From positions 434,001 through 498,000 of the forward strand of contig NZ_CANMTX010000002.1 in NCBI RefSeq assembly GCF_947500985.1: DNA of 64,000 nt, written 5' to 3'. The stretch's first letter is position 1. Every line of letters starts with the position of its first letter. The notes beneath the pieces are model-generated. The model ran no database searches and was not told where the DNA came from. It saw only the letters and a list, made by a program, of their open reading frames with translations. The DNA comes from an uncultured Maribacter sp. Its GTDB lineage: Bacteria; Bacteroidota; Bacteroidia; Flavobacteriales; Flavobacteriaceae. Shown piece after piece: positions 17,295 through 25,100 of the stretch. The translations under genes were made by a program, and so were the position numbers.

Positions 17295-18644
17295 ATGAGC
17301 CCTATTATAATAAAGACAATACAATTTTTTTTAAGCCTTTCTATACTTATAGTACTACACGAGTTAGGGCATTTTATACCAGCAAAATATTTTAAAACAA
17401 GGGTAGAGAAATTCTACTTATTCTTTGATGTTAAGTTTTCGCTTTTCAAAAAGAAAATAGGGGAAACTGAATATGGTATTGGTTGGTTGCCTTTGGGCGG
17501 ATATGTAAAAATATCTGGAATGATTGATGAGAGCATGGACAAAGAAGCCATGGCAGAAGAACCGAAGGAGTGGGAGTTTAGAAGCAAGCCGGCTTGGCAA
17601 CGTTTAATTATAATGTTGGGTGGTGTTACGGTTAATTTCGTTTTAGCAGTAATTATTTTTATTGGTCTGGCCTATGCTTACGGAGAACAATATATAGCGA
17701 ATGATAGTTTAAAAGACGGAGTTTGGATTACTGATACTACTTTAGGTAACGCATTAGGTATACAAACAGGAGATAAGGTAATTGCGGTGGATGGTAAAAA
17801 AATAGAATCTTTAAATACTATTTTGCCAGAAGTAGTTTATGGTGAGAATATCACAATTGAACGTGATGGTAATACTATTGAAAAGGAAATACCAGTTGAT
17901 TTTATTGAAACTATATCTAATAATAAGGAAAATGCTAGGTTTATTAAGCCAAGATTACCTTGGATAATTAGCCAAGTACCTGAAGATTCTCAGAATGCAA
18001 GTGTAGGGTTTGAAACTGGTGATGTATTAACAAAAATTGCAGGTACCCCTGTTAAATACCAAGATGAGGTTTTTCCTATTCTAGAAGCTAAAAAAGGAAC
18101 TACAGTTGATGTAATTATAAATCGTAATGGAAGCAATGTTCCTTTGAAAGCAAAAGTTTCGGAAGAAGCAAAGTTGGGATTGATGATTGGTTTGACAACG
18201 ATTGATGCAGAGGAACAAGGGTATTTGAAAATAAATACAACAGATTACACTTTCATAGAATCTATCCCGGCCGGATGGAACAAAGGCGTTAAGACACTTA
18301 CAGATTACATTAAAGGGATGAAGAAAATTTTCAATCCTGATACTGGTGCTTATAAAGAGGTTGGTGGTTTTGCCGCTATTGGTGGTATGTTCCCAGATAC
18401 TTGGAACTGGCCTCAATTTTGGGGCACAACTGCGTTTATATCCATTATTCTAGCGTTTATGAATATACTACCTATTCCAGCATTAGATGGCGGGCACGTT
18501 ATGTTTTTGCTTTATGAAATAATTACAGGAAGAAAGCCAAGCGATAAATTTTTAGAGTACGCTCAAGTAACAGGATTCTTTATTTTAATAGCACTTTTAC
18601 TGTTCGCGAACGGTAATGATATCTATAAATTGATATTTAAATAA
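17295..18644 (+). CDS. rseP: RseP-type site-2 intramembrane metalloprotease
   Basis: A 449-aa M50 protease of the inner membrane. The zinc motif HELGH lies at 22-26 in the first helix, and the second ligand motif, NILPIPALDGGH, is near residue 400. Two PDZ-like segments lie between, and the C-terminal helix ends in ANGNDIYKLIF. RseP proteins cut the membrane segment of anti-sigma factors and remnant signal peptides. I start at ATG 17295 (MSPIIIKTIQFFLSL), preceded by AGGAAAAAAGA, instead of the track's GTG at 17229. The anti-sigma-like protein at 36854-37591 would be a natural substrate, which is inference. It is followed by the tRNA-Asn gene. Confidence 0.95.
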   Translation: MSPIIIKTIQFFLSLSILIVLHELGHFIPAKYFKTRVEKFYLFFDVKFSLFKKKIGETEYGIGWLPLGGYVKISGMIDESMDKEAMAEEPKEWEFRSKPAWQRLIIMLGGVTVNFVLAVIIFIGLAYAYGEQYIANDSLKDGVWITDTTLGNALGIQTGDKVIAVDGKKIESLNTILPEVVYGENITIERDGNTIEKEIPVDFIETISNNKENARFIKPRLPWIISQVPEDSQNASVGFETGDVLTKIAGTPVKYQDEVFPILEAKKGTTVDVIINRNGSNVPLKAKVSEEAKLGLMIGLTTIDAEEQGYLKINTTDYTFIESIPAGWNKGVKTLTDYIKGMKKIFNPDTGAYKEVGGFAAIGGMFPDTWNWPQFWGTTAFISIILAFMNILPIPALDGGHVMFLLYEIITGRKPSDKFLEYAQVTGFFILIALLLFANGNDIYKLIFK

Positions 18645-18661
18645 AAAAACTTAATTCTTTG

Positions 18662-18692
18662 TTTGGAGACTTTCAAAAAACTACTATATTTG
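18662..18692 (+). promoter_or_regulatory. tRNA-Asn promoter
   Basis: TTTG (18662-18665), a 19-nt spacer and TATATTTG (18685-18692) match the Bacteroidota -33/-7 consensus exactly. It lies 33 nt before the mature tRNA. Confidence 0.75.
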
Positions 18693-18724
18693 CACCCGCT
18701 TTAGGAAACTAAAACGGGTTATTT

Positions 18725-18798
18725 TCCTCCTTAGCTCAGTTGGTTAGAGCATCTGACTGTTAATCAGAGGGTCCTTGGTTCGAGCCCAAGAGGGGGAG
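18725..18798 (+). tRNA. tRNA-Asn (anticodon GTT)
   Basis: A 74-nt cloverleaf can be folded by eye. The acceptor stem pairs TCCTCCT with AGGGGGA, the D arm contains AGCTCAGTTGGTTAGAGC, and the anticodon stem-loop CTGACTGTTAATCAG gives anticodon GTT. The T arm is CTTGG-TTCGAGC-CCAAG. The discriminator is G, and CCA is not encoded. It is a single tRNA with its own promoter and terminator. Confidence 0.97.
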
Positions 18799-18807
18799 CA
18801 AAAAGCG

Positions 18808-18842
18808 AAATCCAATCTATTTATTTAGGTTGGATTTTTTGT
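18808..18842 (+). terminator. tRNA-Asn terminator
   Basis: AAATCCAA and TTGGATTT form an 8-bp stem with a 14-nt loop, followed by a T run (TTTTTTGTTTTT). It lies 10 nt after the tRNA. Confidence 0.7.
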
Positions 18843-19079
18843 TTTTGGTCAATACTGGCAGGGCTTCGTGCTGTTTAGGCAGAAATACTATTTTCAAATA
18901 CAAGTATCTCTTTCAAAGTAATTATAAGAAATTCGATGTGCTATTCGGTATACTACTAAAATTTGCGAGTACCCTATTATTCAAATCAGAATTTAAAACA
19001 ATAGTTTCTCTTGATTATTAAAAAAAAGGTAATCATTTAGGTCTAAAGTTTTTAAATAGAAGAAATAACATACAATAAA
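18843..19079. other. Intergenic stretch with no supported gene
   Basis: Only a 63-codon ORF (18830-19021) crosses this region. It starts inside the tRNA terminator and has no recognisable motif. I see no promoter or repeat. It may be degraded sequence, but I cannot identify a parent gene. Confidence 0.5.
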
Positions 19080-19107
19080 GAAGGCTACTTAATTTTAAGT
19101 AGCCTTC
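19080..19107. terminator. Terminator downstream of the class V aminotransferase gene
   Basis: GAAGGCTACTTAA and TTAAGTAGCCTTC form a perfect 13-bp stem with a two-base loop. It lies 32 nt past the minus-strand stop, followed on that strand by TTTATTG. Confidence 0.75.
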
Positions 19108-19139
19108 TGTCTTATTCTATAAATAGTGTTTTAATTTAA

Positions 19140-20645
19140 TTACATGGTAAACCAATCTGTTACTTCTTCAATAATCTTCTGGTCACCGTTATTTTTAAAA
19201 TCAAATTCATTGCTTTTTGGGTTGTAGACGTAATCTTCGCCCCATTCTTTAAAATTTTGTGCAACTTGATTTACTGCGTCACAGATATATACTAGGTCTT
19301 TGTTAGAAGTAATTGGGTGTAGTGATAAGCGAACCCAACCTGGTTTATCTGTTAAATTACTATTCTCAATATCTTTGGTCATAGTAGTAGACGAGTTCGT
19401 ATCCATGCTAAATAAATAATGGCAATAGGTACTTGCGCATGACCAGCCTCCTCTAACTTGAACGCCAAATCTGTCATTTAATAAACGAACTACTAAGTTG
19501 TAATGCGCCCCTTTTATTCCAAAGGAAATAACACCTATACGTTTTGCGTCATTTTCTCCTAAGACAAACAATCCATCAATTTTATTAAAAGCTGTAAAGC
19601 ATTGCGCTAATAATTCTTCTTCGCGTTTTTCAATGTTGGTAGTTCCCATTTTTTCTTTAAGACGTATAACAAGCGCTGTACGCATTACTTGAAGAAAACC
19701 TGGAGTTCCACCATCTTCTTTAGTTTCTATGTCTGTATGGTAGCTGTATGCGCCCCATGGATCGGTCCATTTTACATTTCCACCACCGGGTACATCAGGG
19801 CAATCTGTATTGTAAAGATTTTTATTAAAAACTAAAACTCCACATGTACCAGGACCTCCTAAAAATTTATGTGGCGAAAATAGAACGGCATCTAAGTTTG
19901 CTTCTGGGTCTTTAGGGTGCATATCTATTTCTACGTATGGCGCAGAAGCAGCAAAGTCCATAATACAAATTCCTTTGTTTTGGTGCATTACTTTTGCGAG
20001 TTCATGGTATCTAGAAATAATTCCCGTAACATTAGAACAGGCTGTAAAAGCTCCTATTTTTTGAGGTCTATCTGCGAATTTTTCAACCTCAGCTCTTAAT
20101 TTTTCAGGACAAATAAGGTTATTTTCATCGCAAGGTACAATCACTACATCTGCAATAGTTTCCATCCAAGGGACTTGGTTAGAATGGTGTTCCATGTGAG
20201 AAATAAAAACAACAGGGCGTTCATGCTCTGGTAACTTTATGTTGTTTTTGATAGCGTCTGGCCACCTTAGTCCCATAATACGCTGAAGTCTAGAAAGTAC
20301 TCCCGTCATACCTGTACCAGCGGTCACCAATACATCGTTTTCATTTGCATTTACATGCTTTTTAATTATTTCTCTTGCATGTCTGTAAGCATAGGTAGAG
20401 GCTTTTCCTGTTTCGCTTGAGAATGAATGCGTATTGGCAATCATCGGACCAATTTTGTTTCTCATCGTATCTTCAATGGGACCATATAATCTACCACTAG
20501 CGATCCAGTCCGCATAAAGCAGATTTTGAGTGCCATAAACCGTCTCAAATACCGCATTTTCACCTACTACGTGAGATTTAAATTTAGCGAAATGATGTTC
20601 AAGAGAAGATTGCTTTGCGCCTTTTACAGAGTTGGCTGAAGTCAT
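19140..20645 (-). CDS. Class V aminotransferase (cysteine-desulfurase-like)
   Basis: A 501-aa PLP enzyme of fold type I, class V. Family landmarks are an N-terminal DWIASGRLY, VLVTAGTGMTGVLSRL, the substrate-loop HMEHHSNQVPW, the PLP-contacting DFAASAP and the Schiff-base lysine in SPHKFLGGPGTCGVL. The C-terminal domain contains RGGWSCASTYCHYL, where a cysteine falls near the position used by cysteine desulfurases, but the usual SufS loop is not clear. It is larger than typical SufS/IscS proteins (about 400 aa), and the substrate is not predictable. It is monocistronic, and a terminator follows. Confidence 0.88.
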   Translation of the reverse strand: MTSANSVKGAKQSSLEHHFAKFKSHVVGENAVFETVYGTQNLLYADWIASGRLYGPIEDTMRNKIGPMIANTHSFSSETGKASTYAYRHAREIIKKHVNANENDVLVTAGTGMTGVLSRLQRIMGLRWPDAIKNNIKLPEHERPVVFISHMEHHSNQVPWMETIADVVIVPCDENNLICPEKLRAEVEKFADRPQKIGAFTACSNVTGIISRYHELAKVMHQNKGICIMDFAASAPYVEIDMHPKDPEANLDAVLFSPHKFLGGPGTCGVLVFNKNLYNTDCPDVPGGGNVKWTDPWGAYSYHTDIETKEDGGTPGFLQVMRTALVIRLKEKMGTTNIEKREEELLAQCFTAFNKIDGLFVLGENDAKRIGVISFGIKGAHYNLVVRLLNDRFGVQVRGGWSCASTYCHYLFSMDTNSSTTMTKDIENSNLTDKPGWVRLSLHPITSNKDLVYICDAVNQVAQNFKEWGEDYVYNPKSNEFDFKNNGDQKIIEEVTDWFTM

Positions 20646-20831
20646 AATAAAAGTATTTAAATGAAAACTGAGGCGAAAGATACTAAGGGTAGTACAATTA
20701 CATTGGCTAAGTCAGCATTTTTTTGCCTTTCTTAAGAGTATAAATATGCTGGTTTCGAATTGTATAATTATATAAATCAATAAAGAGATAGACATTTTTA
20801 AAAGGTAAAAATCATCGCCAAACTTTTTCAA

Positions 20832-20839
20832 TATCTTTG
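20832..20839 (+). promoter_or_regulatory. -7 element upstream of the BCCP gene
   Basis: TATCTTTG matches TAnnTTTG and lies 33 nt before the BCCP start at 20873. No clear -33 element is seen. It would drive the propionyl-CoA carboxylase operon. Confidence 0.5.
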
Positions 20840-20872
20840 GTAAACACTATAAGTTGTTTTATAATATAAAAT

Positions 20873-21352
20873 ATGTCAAACTATTTAATTACCATAAACG
20901 CAGAAGAACTACACTTTAATAGTAGCGATGTCGATTCTTTAGATAGCATTAAAGTGAATGCAAAAAACCTTCATGTTTTAGATAATAATACTGCTTTTGA
21001 GGTGGAGATAGTGCATTCCGATTTTATGAACAAGACGATGACATTGTCCATCAACGGAAATATTTACGAAGTTAAACTAGAAGATGAATACGATCAACAG
21101 GTCAAAAAAATGGGATTGTTAGCAGTAACAACTCAAAAGTTAAACGAGGTGAAAGCTCCAATGCCCGGATTAATTGTTGATGTAATGGTTAAGGTAGGTC
21201 AAGAGATTGTAGAGGGTACTCCCTTAATAGTTTTGTCTGCAATGAAAATGGAAAATATTATTCTTGCCCAAGGAGAGGGAGTTATTAAATCTATTGAGAT
21301 TAAGAAAGACGACGCTGTAGAAAAAGGACAAGTGATTATTGAAATGGAATAG
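20873..21352 (+). CDS. Biotin carboxyl carrier protein subunit of an acyl-CoA (propionyl-CoA) carboxylase
   Basis: A 159-aa protein. Residues about 1-75 form an N-terminal extension of the type found in alpha-like propionyl-CoA carboxylase linkers, and residues 92-159 a biotinyl domain. The biotinylation motif AMKM places the modified lysine at K125; EVKAPMPGLIVDV and KGQVIIEME are the flanking half-motifs. The biotin carboxylase and carboxyltransferase genes follow in order on the same strand, so the carboxylase is split into three polypeptides. A GC-rich hairpin region separates it from the next gene, 184 nt downstream. Confidence 0.93.
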   Translation: MSNYLITINAEELHFNSSDVDSLDSIKVNAKNLHVLDNNTAFEVEIVHSDFMNKTMTLSINGNIYEVKLEDEYDQQVKKMGLLAVTTQKLNEVKAPMPGLIVDVMVKVGQEIVEGTPLIVLSAMKMENIILAQGEGVIKSIEIKKDDAVEKGQVIIEME

Positions 21353-21441
21353 TAAATAACAGGATAACTGTGATTGGAGAAAGAGTAAATTACTTAGGAT
21401 GAGACCTTTGATACACGCTTAAGAGAAAAATCTTATAATAT

Positions 21442-21500
21442 TGAGGTCCGCCCAATCCTGCGGGCGAGCATGCCTCAGAAAATTAAACCCTCAATGAGGG
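21442..21500. repeat. GC-rich hairpin pair between the BCCP and biotin carboxylase genes
   Basis: TGAGG..CGCCC (21442-21453) pairs with GGGCG..CCTCA (21462-21477) in an interrupted hairpin, followed by the perfect 13-nt palindrome CCCTCAATGAGGG (21488-21500). The first element is strikingly GC-rich for this AT-rich genome. It could be a REP-like element, an mRNA processing or stability structure, or a partial terminator. Confidence 0.5.
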
Positions 21501-21535
21501 ATTAAATCTCGATTATCGAATAAATTAAGTTTTTA

Positions 21536-23008
21536 ATGAAGAAAATACTTATAGCCAACCGCAGCGAAATAGCTTTAAGAATAATGAAAACTGCCCAGAA
21601 AATGGGTATAAAAACTGTTGCTGTTTATTCAGAAGCCGATCGTCATTCGCCACACGTTAAGTTTGCCGATGAAGCAGTTTTATTAGGACCTGCACCATCA
21701 TCAGAATCTTATCTGGTAATGGAAAAAGTTATAAATGCAGCAAAGGTTACCGGTGCAGAGGGTATTCACCCAGGTTACGGATTTTTAAGTGAAAATGCAG
21801 TGTTCGCCCAAATGGTGGAGGATAATGGTATTACTTTTATCGGCCCTAAGCCACACGCTATTAAAGTGATGGGAAATAAATTGGCAGCCAAAGAAGCGGT
21901 TCGTGATTATGATATTCCAATGGTGCCAGGTATTGAAGAGGCTATAACCGATGTCGAATTAGCTGAAAAGGTAGCTAAGCAAATAGGATTCCCGATTTTA
22001 ATAAAAGCTTCTGCAGGTGGTGGTGGTAAGGGAATGCGTGTTGTTGAAAACTTGCCAGATTTACCAGAGCAAATGCAACGAGCTATTAGTGAGGCACAAG
22101 CTGCTTTTGGCGATGGTTCTGTTTTTATAGAAAAGTATGTCGGTTCGCCTAGGCATATAGAAATTCAAATACTAGCTGATACGCATGGTAATATGGTTCA
22201 TTTATTTGAACGTGAATGTAGTGTTCAAAGAAGACATCAAAAAGTAGTTGAAGAAGCTCCGTCAGCAGTTCTTACTCCAGAAATTAGAAAAGCCATGGGT
22301 GAAGCTGCAATCAAAGTAGCGAAAGCATGTGACTATGTAGGGGCGGGTACGGTTGAGTTCTTACTTGATGAAAATAAGAATTTCTACTTCTTAGAAATGA
22401 ATACTAGACTACAAGTGGAACACCCGGTTTCAGAGTTGATATCAGGTATCGATTTAGTAGAACAACAAATAAAAGTAGCTCGTGGCGAAAAATTGGCTTT
22501 TACCCAAGAGGATTTGAAAATAACAGGTCATGCGCTTGAAGTACGTGTATATGCAGAAGATCCGTTGGTTAACTTTATGCCGAGTATCGGTACGTTATCT
22601 ACTTATAAAACTCCCGTTGGTGAGGGTATTCGTGTTGATGATGGTTTTGAGGAAGGTATGGAGGTTCCTATTTATTATGACCCCATGATTTCTAAGTTGA
22701 TCACCTATGGAAAAAATAGGGAAGAAGCCATACAGTTAATGATAAAGGCAATTGATGGTTATAAAGTTGAAGGTGTTGCAACAACCTTGTCTTTTGGTAA
22801 ATTTGTATGTGAGCATGAAGCTTTTACATCAGGAAATTTTGATACTCATTTTGTCAAAAACTACTATTCTCCAGAACATTTAGAAAAGCAGTATGCCGAA
22901 GATAGAAGAATAGCAGCTTTAGTAGCTTTAAAGTTGTATTTAGAAAATGATAAAATAGTAAAAATTCCGGTTAAGGTTTCTTCGAATTGGCAGAAGAGTA
23001 GAACTTAG
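21536..23008 (+). CDS. Biotin carboxylase subunit of an acyl-CoA (propionyl-CoA) carboxylase
   Basis: A 490-aa ATP-grasp enzyme that carboxylates the biotin of the carrier protein. The N-terminal domain begins MKKILIANRSEIALRIM. The ATP-grasp core includes the glycine-rich KASAGGGGKGMRVV, the ERECSVQRRHQK signature and the catalytic loop EMNTRLQVEHPVSE. The C-terminal domain is complete, and the length fits acetyl/propionyl-CoA carboxylase BC subunits. It is the middle gene of the BCCP-BC-CT set; the carboxyltransferase follows after 27 nt. With methylmalonyl-CoA mutase nearby, a propionyl-CoA role is more likely than acetyl-CoA, but substrate choice is set by the carboxyltransferase. Confidence 0.94.
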   Translation: MKKILIANRSEIALRIMKTAQKMGIKTVAVYSEADRHSPHVKFADEAVLLGPAPSSESYLVMEKVINAAKVTGAEGIHPGYGFLSENAVFAQMVEDNGITFIGPKPHAIKVMGNKLAAKEAVRDYDIPMVPGIEEAITDVELAEKVAKQIGFPILIKASAGGGGKGMRVVENLPDLPEQMQRAISEAQAAFGDGSVFIEKYVGSPRHIEIQILADTHGNMVHLFERECSVQRRHQKVVEEAPSAVLTPEIRKAMGEAAIKVAKACDYVGAGTVEFLLDENKNFYFLEMNTRLQVEHPVSELISGIDLVEQQIKVARGEKLAFTQEDLKITGHALEVRVYAEDPLVNFMPSIGTLSTYKTPVGEGIRVDDGFEEGMEVPIYYDPMISKLITYGKNREEAIQLMIKAIDGYKVEGVATTLSFGKFVCEHEAFTSGNFDTHFVKNYYSPEHLEKQYAEDRRIAALVALKLYLENDKIVKIPVKVSSNWQKSRT

Positions 23009-23035
23009 AATTCCAAATTGATTTGAAAAATTAGA

Positions 23036-24577
23036 ATGAAAGATAATAAACAAATACTAGCAGAGAAACTGGCATTGGCTAAATTAGGTGGTGGTCAAGA
23101 ACGTATTGATAAACAGCACGTCAAAGGAAAGTTAACTGCTCGTGAACGTGTTCATTTTTTGTTAGATGAGGGCTCATTTGAAGAAATGGGCGCTTTGGTA
23201 ACTCATCGTACTAAAGATTTTGGTATGGAAAAACAAGTTTTCTATGGGGACGGAGTGGTAACAGGTTACGGAACTATTAACGGAAGACAAGTTTGCGTTT
23301 TTGCACAAGATTTCACGGTTTTTGGTGGTGCGTTATCTGAAACCCATGCCGAAAAAATCTGTAAAATAATGGATATGGCTATGAAAATAGGCGTGCCTAT
23401 GATTGGTTTAAATGATAGTGGAGGAGCTCGAATTCAAGAAGGGGTTCGTTCATTAGGCGGCTACGCCGATATTTTTCATAAAAATGTAATGGCATCGGGA
23501 GTAATTCCTCAGATTTCTGCCATAATGGGACCATGTGCCGGTGGTGCGGTTTACTCACCTGCAATGACCGATTTCACTTTAATGGTAGAGAATTCTAGTT
23601 ACATGTTTGTTACAGGACCGAATGTGGTAAAAACGGTAACCAATGAAGAGGTAACCTCAGAAGAATTGGGTGGTGCGTTAACACATGCTACAAAATCTGG
23701 AGTAACACATTTGACGGCTGCGAATGATATTCAATGTATCAATCAGATTAAGCAGATGATTAGCTATATGCCTCAAAACTGTGAAGATAAGCCGATAGAC
23801 TTGCGATTTGAGCTTGGTAATGAGGTGCGTGATGTATTAGAGGATATCGTTCCTGAGAATACAAATCAACCTTACGATATGCGTCATGTAATCAACGGAA
23901 TTATCGATCAAGATACGTTCTTCGAAATACATGCGGCTTATGCAGATAACATCGTTGTAGGTTTTGCAAGATTAGGTGGTAAAAGCATTGGTATTGTTGC
24001 CAATCAGCCTATAAATCTTGCAGGTGTTTTAGATGTTGATAGTTCAAAAAAGGCAGCACGTTTTACTCGTTTTTGTGATTGTTTCAATATTCCCCTTTTA
24101 GTATTGGTAGATGTACCAGGGTTTTTACCGGGTACAGATCAAGAATGGAACGGGATTATAACTAACGGTGCAAAGTTATTATATGCTTTAAGTGAAGCAA
24201 CGGTACCTAAAGTAACGGTTATTACAAGAAAAGCATACGGTGGTGCGTATGATGTAATGAACTCTAAACATATTGGAGCTGATTTAAATTACGCGTGGCC
24301 AGGTGCAGAAATTGCAGTAATGGGAGCAAAGGGAGCAAGTGAAATTATTTTTAAGAAAGAAATTAGTGCAGCTGATGATCCTGTGGCGAAATTGGCTGAA
24401 AAAGAAGCAGAATATGCAGAATTATTTGCAAACCCATATAGCGCAGCACAAAGAGGGTTTATAGATGAGGTTATTCTACCAAAAGACACTAGACGAAAAT
24501 TAATAAAAGCGTACACTATGCTAGAGAATAAAGTGGCTACTTTACCAAAGAAGAAGCATGGTAATATTCCGTTGTAA
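23036..24577 (+). CDS. Carboxyltransferase (beta) subunit of propionyl-CoA carboxylase
   Basis: A 513-aa crotonase-fold carboxyltransferase of the PCC-beta/AccD5 type with both halves fused. Visible landmarks are the N-terminal [21 protein letters not shown], the oxyanion-hole segment [16 protein letters not shown] and the second-half [17 protein letters not shown], followed by [10 protein letters not shown]. These match propionyl-CoA carboxylase beta subunits well. The enzyme makes methylmalonyl-CoA, which the mutase encoded at 29221-32749 converts to succinyl-CoA. A methylmalonyl-CoA epimerase is not in the window. It is the last gene of the carboxylase operon. Confidence 0.94.
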   Translation: MKDNKQILAEKLALAKLGGGQERIDKQHVKGKLTARERVHFLLDEGSFEEMGALVTHRTKDFGMEKQVFYGDGVVTGYGTINGRQVCVFAQDFTVFGGALSETHAEKICKIMDMAMKIGVPMIGLNDSGGARIQEGVRSLGGYADIFHKNVMASGVIPQISAIMGPCAGGAVYSPAMTDFTLMVENSSYMFVTGPNVVKTVTNEEVTSEELGGALTHATKSGVTHLTAANDIQCINQIKQMISYMPQNCEDKPIDLRFELGNEVRDVLEDIVPENTNQPYDMRHVINGIIDQDTFFEIHAAYADNIVVGFARLGGKSIGIVANQPINLAGVLDVDSSKKAARFTRFCDCFNIPLLVLVDVPGFLPGTDQEWNGIITNGAKLLYALSEATVPKVTVITRKAYGGAYDVMNSKHIGADLNYAWPGAEIAVMGAKGASEIIFKKEISAADDPVAKLAEKEAEYAELFANPYSAAQRGFIDEVILPKDTRRKLIKAYTMLENKVATLPKKKHGNIPL

Positions 24578-24745
24578 GCACTCATAAAAAATAAATTTTA
24601 TTTATGAATTGCGAATTTTATACATCGTAGGTTTTTACTTAAAATCATTTTATAACGCTTAAAAAACAAGAGTTTGCAAACGTTACCCATAGGTATCGAT
24701 TTAATAAATGTTCAGAGTTAATATTGATAGAATAGATTTTCGTAT

Positions 24746-24949
24746 TTAATTCAAACCTGAGTTACTCACTTTAATTTCCTTAATCATATGTAATGGTTTA
24801 CCATAAGAGGTAAATCCGTTTAAAATAACCTCATAAGTTCCTTCTACATCTGAAGTGAAAAATTCAAAATTATAAGAGATGTCCTGATAATCTATATTAG
24901 GGTTCAGATATAAAATAAATTTATAAATTGTATGGGTTTTAGGTGTGTA
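24746..24949 (-). pseudogene. C-terminal remnant of a secreted or outer-membrane protein gene
   Basis: The minus strand contains an open frame of 67 codons without a start, bounded upstream by TAG at 24950-24952. It reads YTPKTHTIYKFILYLNPNID, continues with DISYNFEFFTSDVEGTYEV and ends KVSNSGLN. This looks like the last beta-sandwich strands of a large Bacteroidota surface protein (MG2 or carboxypeptidase-regulatory type). No upstream coding sequence on this strand can be joined to it, so most of the gene has been lost. It lies in a 520-bp gap whose other side holds a kinase gene that also appears to have lost its beginning. Parent family uncertain. Confidence 0.5.
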
Positions 24950-25100
24950 CTATTCCTGATTCATTACTTATCAGTATTTTATTACTATTTTTAACATAAA
25001 TACGTGTTAAAATTAATAAATTGAGTCAATACCCTAATAATACTAACTTCTGGAAAGGCATCACCAAATATTTATTGAACAAACTCCAACGGCAATTGCT

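Noticed and set aside
18830-19021. 63-aa ORF after tRNA-Asn
   Set aside because: It begins inside the tRNA terminator hairpin, has no signal, domain or plausible start context, and the composition is that of random AT-rich sequence.
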